From the NCBI GenBank assembly GCA_013399015.1, contig VWZX01002915.1, positions 62,001 to 126,000 of the forward strand: a DNA stretch of 64,000 nucleotides. The letters are read 5' to 3'. Shown here piece after piece: positions 1 through 10,500 of this stretch. The notes under the pieces were generated by a model. The model did not search any database and was not told the origin of the DNA. It was given only the letters and a program-made list of their open reading frames with translations. The translations under genes and the position numbers were made by a program. The stretch is from Galbula dea. Taxonomy: Eukaryota; Chordata; Aves; Piciformes; Galbulidae. How positions within the stretch are numbered: the first letter of the stretch is position 1; every line of letters begins with the position of its first letter.

Positions 1-159
1 AGAACCTGGGGGGAGTAGCCCTGGGAGGTGAGCACACAGCTCCTGGAGCACACACAAGCTTCCATGCTGGGCAGGGATCAGCTCCATGAGCACAGGCAGG
101 TGATGGGATCTGTTGGTGCAAGGTGTCCTGACCCTAGGAAAGCAGCTGCAGAAGTAATT

Positions 160-592
160 GCTACAAAAATGATCATGGGACTGGAACATCTCTCTTCTGG
201 GGAAAGGCTGAGAGAGCTGGGGCTGGTTAGCCTGGAGAGGAGAAGGCTGAGGAGGGATCTGATCAATGCTTATCAATACTTCATGGGTGGGGGTCAGGAG
301 GATGAGGCCAGGCTCTGTTCAGTGGTGCCCAGGGACAGAACAAGAGGGAACAGGCACAGACTGCAACATGGGCAGCTCCAGCTAAACATAAGGAGGAACT
401 TCTTTACTTTGAGAGTGGTGGAGCCCTGGCCCAGGCTGCCCAGGGAGGTGATGGAGTCTCCAGCTCTGGAGACATTCCAAAGCCACCTGGATGTGACCCT
501 GGGCAACCTGCTCTAGGTGACCCTGCTCTGACATGGGAGTTAGACTAGATGATCCCCAGAGGTCCCTTCCAACCCCTAACATTCTGTGATTG
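160..592 (+). mobile_element. CR1 LINE fragment, 3' end
   Basis: Truncated chicken-repeat-1 (CR1) copy. It has the typical 3' region of the family: a 'ggttagcctggagaggagaag' type segment, then 'gagccctggcccaggctgcc', a 'tagactagatgatcccc' segment and the 'ttccaaccc...attctgtgat' terminus. The open frame at 28-516 is read from this element and is not a host gene. The element is 5'-truncated, as is normal for CR1. The left edge is approximate. Confidence 0.88.
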
Positions 593-595
593 TGT

Positions 596-3010
596 AAAGG
601 GGACCTGGGACAGGCTAAGCCCCAGCAAGAGCCTCCTGCTGGGTGGCAGTGGGAGAATTCCAGCCTGTGCTGGGGAACCAGAGAGAATTGGCTTTATCCT
701 TCTCTGGGCAGGGAGATAGAGCTGCTGGTTCTGTGGAGGGTGCAAAGCTCCTGCTGAAGCCAGCTGGTGCTGGTGTTTGGAGGCTCTGCAAAACTGAGCC
801 ACAGACCTTAGAAAAGGTCCCTTAAATCCCTTATAAAAGGGACTGTGGAGAATTCTGCTTCTATGGGTGTTTGATTTCATTGCTGGATAAGATACCTTGA
901 CCATGGCAAAAGGGCTCACATAGGGGGTTGCTAAAGGCAGCTGGGAGCAAGGTGGGTGAGGAACCAAGCACCAGCTCCCAGCATCTCTCCTCTGCTGTCA
1001 CTCAAAGCCCTGGCAGCTGGAGGGGGAAAGGTCCTTCTCCTTCCTGCTGGGATTAAAACCTTTCTCCTGCTGGTGTTGCAGCTGGGCACAGCTCAGAACA
1101 GCAGGTGCTTGGCCACAGCAACTTCCATTGTAGTTACCAAATATTTATGGAAAGTAACTAGGCTTAGTCATCAGCTCGGGCTGTGTTTGCAGAGCAGGTA
1201 GCTGTGTCCGGGGCTTTGTAGGTAAATACAAGGGTGAGAGGTCTTCCCTCAGGGGTTCATGCTCTGGAGCAGATCAAAACCACAGGCACAGGAACATCGG
1301 GGTCAGGGCAGGGTAAGCTGGAGGGAACAGCCTTTGGAGGGGGAACAAGGCTGGCTCCATGTGGAGGAGGTCACCTACGCTGCTTGCAGTGTCCTCAGCT
1401 CCCCAGACCTCCAGAGTGGGGCCAGCAGGTCATGTTGGAGTCATGCCCAAGTGGCATGGGTGAGGAACCCACCCAGAGCTAGCCCCTGGGACCTGGTAGC
1501 CAGGGTCACACCCTGGCAAAGTCCTAGGAGGGGTTCATTCCAGGCTGAGAACCTGTGGATGGAGGAACATTTCTCCTGCCCTTCCAGGCAGAGGAGAGGA
1601 CATGGGGTGGTGCCCCTTTGCTGCTTTCAGCCATGTGGTGTCACTCTGCACTCACATGTGGGTCCCTGCAAGGTCTCCAAGCAGCACATCTACCAGGGGA
1701 ATAACCCTTCTGTCTACCCCAGGAGCCACCAAGCACCCAGGAAAGAGGCACCAGGGCAGGGCTCAGCTCGAGTAGCACCCACCCCATGGGGACAAGTCCT
1801 GGGGATGGTCCTGTCCCCAGTCCCTCTGGTTTGGCTGGCTCTGGTGCAGGGTCATTTAGGGGTGAGGTCTGGGCTGCCTTGGGGATGGTACCCCCCCCCC
1901 CACCAGGCAAGGACTGGCTCCCTGGCATCACTGAGCCCTTGCAGCATCAGCCCAGTGCCAAAGGACCCTGATTTCTGCAGAGGCAAACACTGGCTGCTTC
2001 TTCAGCCTCCATGCAGACCATGAGCCATCCAGCTGGCTCCTTCTAGGAGTTAATCGAGGTTTCCATTAGCTAAAATTAATGGCCACCAACAGTCTGTAGT
2101 AATCACATGGCTCCCACTACTGCATCCTTAGGGGAGGGGGGGTGAAAGGAAACAAATCACTGGCTGCCACCAGAGCTGGCAGTGCTGGAATGCTGCATTG
2201 GAGCTGGCAGGAGCCCAGCGTGTCTGGTGGCATTGGGGGCTGGCACCAGCCCCTAGGTAGGCAGGGAGAGGACCTGGCCCTGGGTTTTGCAGGGAAAGCT
2301 CCTGCATTCCCCCATGGGAAGGCAAACTGGGGGCAAAAGGGAGTTTTACCTCTCTGTTTAACAGATTTATTTTCTTTCCCTTGGCACGTTTCAGCCACAA
2401 ACTCTTTGGGATTTTGAGTGAGTGCCAGAGCAGCTGTAAGGGTTTTTTTTTCCCTCTCAGTTGTTTGGTTGGGGGTTGGGATTTGGGGGGGAGGGGGGGG
2501 TGTTTGTTTGTTTTTAAATCATTTTGCTGAATCTGTGTGAAAATGCCCCAGAAAGTAGCCAGATTTGTCAGGATGCTCCCAGCACTGGCACACTCAGAGC
2601 AGCTCCTCCAAAGGCAGAGACCTTCCTCCCTGGAGCAGTAGAGCCCCAGGGCCTGGCCACAAAGACACCTGCAGGGGAGGATGTGACAGTTGTGTTCTCC
2701 TCTGTTGACAGCTGTGTCCCTGCTGTACCCCAAATCCTGCTGCTGAGCAAGAGGCAGTTTGGAGTGATGTGGTTTATGGGTCCCCATCCCCTTTTGGGAG
2801 GAGGGAACTGTTTTCCACAAGGGTCAGGCTCTTGGGATGGAGGTGACAGGTGGAGGTAAAGCCCAGGAGGCTTAAGGAGAGGAGCAGCTCCTATCTCAGC
2901 ACCTCAAATGCCATGGTCCCTGGCATGAAGGAGGTTCTGAGTGTGCAGAGGAGAGGCAGCCCCTGACCCAACCTGTCTCCTGGCATGAGGTTCTGTTTGA
3001 TTAATGCTCA
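596..3010. other. Intergenic, no gene recognised
   Basis: No coding region, RNA gene or repeat family is recognised here. Short frames on both strands have no family resemblance and no splice context. Low-complexity spots are a C-run near 1890 and a G-rich stretch at about 2465-2500 with several runs of three or more G. Confidence 0.5.
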
Positions 3011-3017
3011 GGAAGGC

Positions 3018-3320
3018 ACAGATGTGGTGCTTGGGGCCATAGTTTAGTGGTGAGCATGGTTGGACTCCATCATCTCAGAGGGCTTTTCCAACCATGATGA
3101 TAGAACCTCAAGATCATCCAGTCCAACCCCCCTCCTTCAGCAGGGGCACCCACAGCACGGTGCCCAGGGTCACCTCCAGCTGCCTTGGCAATCTCTCCAC
3201 ACAAGGAGACTCCACAGCCTCTCTGCAAAGCCTGGGCCAGGGCTCCAACACCCTCACACCAAACATGTTTTTCCTTTGCTCCACATCCATGTCCTGTTCT
3301 TTCATTAAAGCCCAAAGTGA
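3018..3320. mobile_element. Two abutting CR1 fragments in opposite orientation
   Basis: The first ~80 bases (to ~3098) are a plus-strand CR1 tail with 'ggttggactccatcatctcagaggg'-type sequence. From about 3100 a minus-strand CR1 begins, with 'gatcatccagtccaacccc', 'agcaggggcacccacagca' and 'tctccacacaaggagactcc' segments. The 3' ends of the two copies face each other. The second copy belongs to the abundant subfamily seen at 15.5, 27.6, 43.8, 46.4, 55.9, 59.2 and 62.7 kb. Confidence 0.82.
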
Positions 3321-5040
3321 TGACCACCACAGCTCATGGGAGAAGGTGGAAACTGGGACACACATCACAGGCTTTCATCACAACCTACCTTAGCCTGGGC
3401 AAATCATTTGACTGTGCCTTGGTTTCCCTCAAAATCAAACACTGATATGAAGGTGACACAGTGAATTAGAAGTTCTACAAGGAGACAAGGACATGGTGAC
3501 TCTCTCTGATCTGGGTTCCCCCAGCTCCCCTGCAACATTACCAGAGCTCTGCCCTCCCTTCCCCAAAACCCACTCAGGCAGCAGGCAGGAAAAGCATCTT
3601 CTGTCAGCCAGGATCAGATCAGCACTTGGCTCCCAGAGACAGGCTGTGAGGATGAAGCAATTCCCCCTGCCCCTTGGCTAATAAGGAGGCAGGTCCATGG
3701 AGCTGGGGGAGGGGGGGAAGGAGATGGGATGTGCTTTAATTGACTCTCTGGTTTTGAAACAGCAGCTTAAGAACTAGGTTTAAATGAGCCAGAATCACCT
3801 CTTCACCTTGGGGAACTGAAAGGAGAGGTGGATAGCTCTGGCATGTCCTCCCCCTCATGCCAATCTCTGAGAAATACATCTCCAACTAAACCAGTTGCAT
3901 TGCTCAGGGTTGGATTTTTATCTCTTTTATCAAGCAGGTAAATTGTTGTTGTTTTCAAGCAGCATGGGAATTCCTTCACACCTGTGTAAATGTCCTGGTT
4001 TTTGACTGCAGATCCAGGGGATGAAGCTCCAATGGGAAAGGCTGAGATGTTTGTACCTGCAATGAAATTATAAATCCACATCCCAGAGCAAAGCAGCAGC
4101 AGGAGGCAGCCAGAAGCCTCCATCAGCAGGAGTTCTGGGCTGCAGCAGGGACTGGAAGGTGCAAGTGGAAGCACTAAGACACCCAAGCTGGGAGAGCTGT
4201 TTCTCCTGCAGCAGGAGCATTTCTCCTGGCAGTATCCTGCCTAAAGAGAGCTGATTCAGGCAAGAGCACCAACCAGGAGAGCCCATGGCACTGACTGAGC
4301 CTGGGAGGCAGTGCCATGCCATGCCCTGCTCCTCTGCCCTGACTTATTCCCTCAGTTTCCTCAGCTGTAAAATGAAGGAAACTCTGCTGAACCTCACCTG
4401 GGGACCACTGTCAGGTGTAACAGAATCACTGGGGTGATGCCCATAGGCTGTCACCCAACCTATCAAGGACACAGGACAGACCATTTCAGCAGCTCATGGC
4501 CCCTAAGCTCTGTGATCAGTAAGGCTAACATCAGCCTGGACCAAGCAGCTGTGAACAGAGATCAACAGCTCTGCCCTGGAAGGAAGTCAGCCCTAACGAG
4601 GGACTTGGTCTCTCTCATCCTCAAAGCCTAATTAACCAAATCAAGTGAGTTTGCAGGAGGGGGCCAGGAAGAGAGCTCCAAGGAGGAATGGCCAATGGGG
4701 AGCACTGTCTCCATGCAGGATGGGGGTGCACCACGTTGTGGTCCTATGAGTTTGGTCTCTTCCTGGCCTTGCTGTATCTGCCCATGAGCTTGGCACTGCT
4801 ACAGGAGACAACAGAGCCCACTGTGGGGACATGAACCCTGGCTGGGGTGGGGGCTCTGCTCACTCCTGGGCTTAGGATGCTGTTTGTCCCAGTTTCCCTG
4901 TTGGATAAGGGGGGAAATGGTCATGTTGGTCCATAAGCATCTCCATGGAGTAAGCCTCCAGTGTGGAGGAAGGAGCTGACAGTGAGGTAGGCAATTGGAC
5001 CCTGTTCCAGAGCAGGGTGACATAGGGTGGGGGGATGCAA
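3321..5040. other. Intergenic, no gene recognised
   Basis: Mixed-composition sequence with only short, unsupported frames. I see no repeat family, RNA gene or exon with a recognisable product. Confidence 0.45.
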
Positions 5041-5400
5041 GCAGGTTGGTGTGAGGCTGAGGGAGCCCAGGTAAGATGCTGTGTGGATATCTGGGCACGC
5101 CGGTGTGGGGTGGGGGTCCCCAGACAGGTTGATGTGGGGTACCTGGGCATGCTGGCAGGGGACTGGGGGTCCCCAGACAGGTTGATATGGGGTACCTAGG
5201 CATGCTGGCATGGGGTCGGGACCCCCAGTAGGCTGCTGCGTGGGACCTGGGCATGCTGGCATGGGGTCGGGGCCCCCAGTAGGCTGCTGCGTGGGACCTG
5301 GGCATGCTGGCATGTGGTCAGGGTCCCCAGCAGGGTGCTGTGGGGGTACCTGGGCATGCTGGCATGAGGCTAAGGTCCTCAGACAGGATATCGCAGGGCT
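5040..5400. repeat. Minisatellite, unit 51-53 bp, about 6 copies
   Basis: The phrase 'acctgggcatgctggca' and close variants recurs at about 5089, 5141, 5194, 5245, 5296 and 5348, so the period is 51-53 bp. The two copies beginning near 5200 and 5250 are the most alike. The array ends just before the CpG island at 5.5 kb. Open frames crossing it (for example 4921-5829 on the minus strand) come from the repeat and are not genes. Confidence 0.85.
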
Positions 5401-5479
5401 GGTGGAATCCAGGCTGTGTGTGGGGACCCTTCCCCATTGGGTACAGCTAAAGCAGGGAGGAGACCACCCCCAGGTGCCC

Positions 5480-6260
5480 TCTCCCTGCCTTTCTCCGCGA
5501 GCTCTGCCCATTTCCCCTCCGCCCGCAGCGCAGCTCGGAGCCGCGCATCGTCCCTGTCCCCGTCCCTCCCCCGCGCTCCCGGTTCCGTTCCGCTCGGCTC
5601 GGCTCAGCCCCGGCGGGGGGCGGCTCCCACTCCCGCTCCGCCGCACGGACACGGCTCGGCGGGCAGCGGCGAGAGGCGGCGCCGCTGCCCCCGGGGGACG
5701 CACCGGGGCCGGGCCGGGGTCCGACCGGAGCCACCGGGGACGCACCGGGGCCGGGCCGGGGTCCGACCGGAGCCACCGGGGACACACCGGGGCCGCGCTG
5801 GGGTCCGACCGGAGCCACTGAGAACACACCGGGGCAGGGCCGGGGTCCTACCGGAGCAGCTGCCTTTCCACCCCCAGGACTGCGGCTCTGCCCGTGCCGC
5901 GCCATGGGCATCTCAGGAGCCGGAGCCGAGCGGTGAGTGCGGGGTCCCGGGGAGGGAGCATGGCGAACGCTGCCGGGTCGTGCCGTGCCGTTCCGGACCA
6001 GAGCCAGCCGGGTCAGGGAAGGCACAGCCCTGCAGAGCACACACGTGGGTGCGGGAGGTGGCCGCCCCCGAGGACACCTTCCTCCTCTTCCACCTGCTTC
6101 TAGCACCCTGTAAGATGCCCCCCAAGGGCTGTCACCGCCCGGGGCTGCAAGGCCCCTCCGCTCCTCGCAGCCGCCGGCCGGTGCCCGCGGAAAGGAGGCT
6201 CAGCTCCGACTGAGGTAACGGGCAGGGCTGCGGGACCCCCGTGCGGGATTAGCACTGGGG
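5480..6260. promoter_or_regulatory. CpG island, likely promoter; candidate LINGO3 5' exon
   Basis: Base composition changes abruptly to very GC- and CpG-rich sequence (many cg dinucleotides, CCGG and GCGC runs), unlike the CpG-poor flanks. A possible first exon ends at 5932 with a strong donor (CG|gtgagt at 5933) and carries an ATG at 5904 in a good context (gcc ATG g). A second donor-like site is gag|gtaacg near 6212. LINGO3, the next plus-strand gene, has a splice acceptor at 28320-28321 and so needs an upstream 5'UTR exon; this island is the nearest obvious candidate. Assignment to LINGO3 is inference; an unrelated or non-coding transcript is possible. Confidence 0.65.
5690..5868. repeat. 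GC-rich minisatellite, unit 42 bp, 4 copies
   Basis: 'caccggggcc' and variants start at 5701, 5743, 5785 and 5827, an exact 42-bp period. Copies 1 and 2 are almost identical; copies 3 and 4 diverge. The unit is rich in CpG and G-runs. Because 42 is divisible by 3, all frames stay open through it, which explains the long overlapping frames here. Confidence 0.9.
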
Positions 6261-7184
6261 GGGTTAAATGGCCTCAAGCAGGCGGTGAGCTGCACCGGGA
6301 GGTCCAGACTGATACCCACCCCTGGGCTTCAGTCCTGCAGCCCTTCGGCTCCATCCTCCTCTGTCCCGCTGCCCCTCGGCTCTGTCCTCCTCCGTTGTCC
6401 TGTCTCTCGCCTCTATCCTCCTGCCCCTTGGCTCCATCCTCCTGTCCCTCTGCTCCATCCTCCCACCTTCGGCCCCAGGACCTGCAGTCTCCCTGCTGAC
6501 AGAGCTAGGGTCACAGCACCCAGCCCCTCCTAGCCTTTCCTTGGCAGACCCAAACAGGTCTCATCATTACCAGGCAGCAGGAAGGGTATTCTCTCATCTC
6601 ATGTCACTCCTGTTTTCCCCCTTAGTCCTGCAGGTTCTCCTTCCTCACCCCTCCAGGGCCCTGCCTGCCTGCTTCGCTCAGCATCCTTGATGTTAGGGCT
6701 AGGCAGATTTTGCCTGTCAAAAATCCCAGGGTTGGTTTAAATGCTAATGTTACCAGGGTTGTGTTTCTCGGGGAAATGGAGCAGGCAGCAGACGCAGCTC
6801 CTGTCGTTGCCATTCTGGAATAGCAGCCTGGTTCTTCCTACTCCCCATCCAGAGCACTTTTGTGCCAGTTCCTTAATCCACTTGCAAAGCGGATTGAGCT
6901 AAAACCTGACAAAAGGTGCTCTAATTCCCATGGCGTTCACGCCAGGGAGCGACTGCAGAAGAGCAGCTGCTCTCCAAATTGCTGCCTAGCCTTACCCTGA
7001 GATGGGGGTTTGGGAAGGAGAGGAGAGCAGGGGATAACAGGAGTAGGCAGACCTCCTTCAAAACAGGCTGAGAGCAGATCTGTCCATGGATCCAGCAGCC
7101 AGAGCATGAGACTGTCCCTTCGGAGTGAAGAGCATCTGCTGTAGGCTGGACCTCCAGGATGGGACAGGGTTAGGGATCAGAGTA
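6261..7184. other. Intergenic or putative intron, no gene recognised
   Basis: Sequence downstream of the CpG island. Pyrimidine-rich at 6340-6470 with short imperfect 'cccctcggctc' repeats. No exon with a recognisable product. Confidence 0.4.
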
Positions 7185-7575
7185 TCATAGTATTATGTGA
7201 GCTGGAAGGGACCCAGTAGGATCACTGAGTTCAGCTCTTAAACCCATAGAGGACACCCCAAGAATCACCCCATGTGCCTGAGAGCATTATCTAGATGCTT
7301 CTTGAACTGTGCCAGGCTTGGTGCTGAGATCAGTTCCCTGGAGAGGCTGTTCCAGATCCCAACCACCCTCTGAGTGAAGAACCTTTTCTTAATCTCCGCT
7401 GTGCCAATCCCTTGACTCAACTTCAGCTAGTTCCTCCTAGTCCTATTGCTATCCACCAGGTTAAGAAGATTGGTCCCTGCCCCTCTACTGTCTCCTGTGA
7501 GGATGTTGGAGACAGCTATGAGGTCTCTTCTCAATCTTCTCTTCTCGAGGCTAAACAATGCTTGGTGAATGTTTT
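7185..7575 (-). mobile_element. CR1 LINE fragment, older subfamily
   Basis: Minus-strand CR1: the 3' end lies at about 7185 ('atcatagtattatg' on the plus strand), followed by 'gctggaagggaccc', 'ttccagatcccaaccaccctctgagtgaag' and 'ctcaatcttctcttctcgaggctaaac'. It differs clearly from the young subfamily elsewhere in the window and looks older. Confidence 0.85.
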
Positions 7576-10500
7576 GTGGCTCAGGGAGGACCAGCCTGGC
7601 ACTTTCAAAGAGCTCCCACTGGTTGCTTAGTTTTGTGGTTTCATCTTGGCTGCCAGCATGGTGCTGCCTGGTCTCACCCCAGCTGGGGATGTGCTGCTAA
7701 CCCTGCCTGGAGCAGACCACCCCAGTAGGCACTGGTTTACCCAGGTCCAGCCCCATTCCTGTAACTGAGTCTCTCAATCAAATCACAAAGCATTAAAAAA
7801 CTACACCAAAACCTGAAGAAACAGTTACCCAGCAGCTCCTAGCAAGCCCAACAGCTGCTGAGTGCAGTGTATCCATGTGTTTGTTTAAAGCCAGGGCCAA
7901 ATTCTCCTCCTGGCCTTCAAAATGCAGGTGGTGAACCCCAAGATAACCCCCTGGGGAAGGGGCTTGGGGCTTTGCACCCCAAAGCTCTGCCCTTTGCCAT
8001 CCCTTATGCTGCAGGATGGAGGCTGGGGGGGAAGCTGCCTGCTGCCTGTCCCCTCTGAGCCCCAGGGAATGGCCATGGCACATGTTCTAGGAGAATAATT
8101 GAGGATGTGTTGGGAAGGTGCTGGTCTGACAGCTAGTGACTGAGCTGCTTTAATTTGAGCTCTTGTATTTATCACCCTTGGTGTTTCTGTGGTGGTCATT
8201 AAGGCTGAGGGGAGGGAGCAGAGGTGCTGCCTGTTGCTGCTGGAGCTCTGGGAGGGCTTTGATGAGTTTGGCTACCTTGTTAGTCATCTCTGGTGAGTTT
8301 TGGCCAGAGCAGTAGGCAGAGGTGACTTCTGAGCCCTGCAATGTTTGTCATGGTTTTCAGAGGCTGGATGTCTGCAGCCTATCCTGTGGTCCTTGGCTGG
8401 GCTGAGCTTGGAGGAAGATATTCTCAAACACAACAATGCCCAGAGAGCAAAATATCCAGAGAACCCCGAGAGCAGGGAGCAAACCTCTCCCCACCAGCAC
8501 AGGGAAGCAAAAGGCAAAGCAAGGAAGGCAAAAGGCAGCTTCATGGAAGAGTTGGGATTTTCTTTTTTGCTTAAAAGCCATCAGATTTTGCTTTCATTGG
8601 GAGGAGGGAGCTGGAGGACCAGAGAAATGGGGGTTGGGTTGCATCTTGCCCTTCTTGGGCTGCCCCTTGGTGTTGATCCCTGGGGTGAGAAGCAGCTGGA
8701 GCAGGCTGAGCAAGGGATTCTCAGCGGTGGCAGAGCCAGGACATGTCCCAGGCATGACCAGATCCTGTCCCATCTCCTGCTGCTGCCAGGTTCAGCCCTT
8801 CCCAGGGGATGTGCTTCTGCAGATCACTGAAGATAGCAGGGCCAGAGGCACTTTTCCTGTATTTTGTTAGTGTTTGGAGCTCAAGAATGTCTGGTTTTAT
8901 TAGCTGGGTTAACCCTGCCTCACAAACTAACACATCCCTCACTCCAAGAGCCAAACCTAATCACTGTCATTTCCCTCTGAGCAGCAGCACAGCCCAAATG
9001 AAACACTGGATCTGAAGCCTGGTGGGACAGACAGACAGGACCCCCAGGGCTCTGTCTGCACTCACCATTTAAAGGCTTTCAACTAATGTCGTTGGATTCG
9101 ACTTTTTTCACCTCCTAGCTGCCAGCTCACCACTGTTTCACCCTCCCCTGCCCCCCAGGCATCTCACAGGGGAGTGGGTAGCCCATCTCTTCTCACAGAG
9201 AGCTGAAGGTGCAATGAGGAGCAGGAGGTCACAAAGGACCTGGGTTGCTGGAGTTGCATCCTTGGAAGAGGAGCAAGCTGCTGCCTGAGCCCTGGGAATA
9301 GCAGTGGGAATGTGAAGCACGTGGCCAGGAGCATTTTGTGTGGGCAGTGGTAATTCCCCTGCGGCTCCCTGCAGCGTGGGCAGCCCTGGTGGGATGCCTG
9401 TCACCAGCAGCATCTCCCCCAGCACCAATCCCCACATGCCAGAGCAAAAGGACCCTTGGGGCCAAGCGAGGTCACCCTTGAGCTTGTCCCCTGCTGTGCC
9501 CATCACCAGGTGGCTACAAAGCAGGCATCCCCTGCCTCAGTTTACCCCTGTCTGTGAGTGGATGTAGCCTGGAGGCTGGAATTTGTAGGTTCATAGGCTC
9601 TCAGCTAGCCAAAATCCTCCTGCCTGTCTGTGTCTGCAGCTGTAAAGTGCTGATGGAGTAGTCTGAGGAGGGTGGAGGAGGCATCACACAGCATCTTGCC
9701 CATCCCCAGGCAGGGGATGCAGCATGGGGGCAGAAGGTGCTGCCAACAAGGTGCCACCAGAGCCTGAAGGGATGATTGGTGAGTGCTGGAATACCACCAG
9801 AATGAACAGGTGAGGACAGGAACCTTCAGAGCAGAGATTGGAGAGGAGATGAAGGAAAGCAATAAAACCCAGGGGAGCATTTGGAGCAGATGCTGAGAGC
9901 TGCTCTGGCTCCCCAGCTGTGGTGGTAAATGGATTGGGCTTCAGACATTATCAATTGGCTTTTCTGGGAGGCTGTTTGTGAAATTTATCTCAGGTTTACC
10001 TTGAAAGACAAAGCAAATGCTTCCCCGAGGGTTGGTGGCTCCAGGGATGCAGGAGCAAGGTGGGGGCTGGACCACAGCCATCACTCAGCTCTTGGCAGCA
10101 GGCTCTAGGCAGCTGTCAGCAGCAATGTGCTGGTTTCTCCTTTTGATCCCTCTGCTTTAATCATGATGCTTCAGGGCTGTAGCCAGACCCATGGGTGCCC
10201 CATGGCCATGGGGTGTTGGAGATGGGGACTGAGGATGTGGGGCCAGGGCAGGGAAGTGTCCTCAGAGAGCAGAGCCCTCCCTGTGCTGCCCTTCCCTCTT
10301 CAGAGGACAGGAGCAAATTCCCCCCCAAGTGCCATCCCCCAGAGCAGAGTCTTGGGTGGATAATTTGGGCAAACTGTGACAAACAGCTTCCCTGTGGATG
10401 AGTTAAGAAACAAAACATAACCAGGAAGGCTTTGGGCTGCCATCCCCAGGCTGCAGCACTGCCTTGGCACCTGAGTAGGCACCCAGCAGCCAGGATCCTG

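Noticed and set aside
4921..5829. 302-residue minus-strand frame
   Set aside because: Spans one minisatellite, the CpG island and part of a second minisatellite; no recognisable domain.
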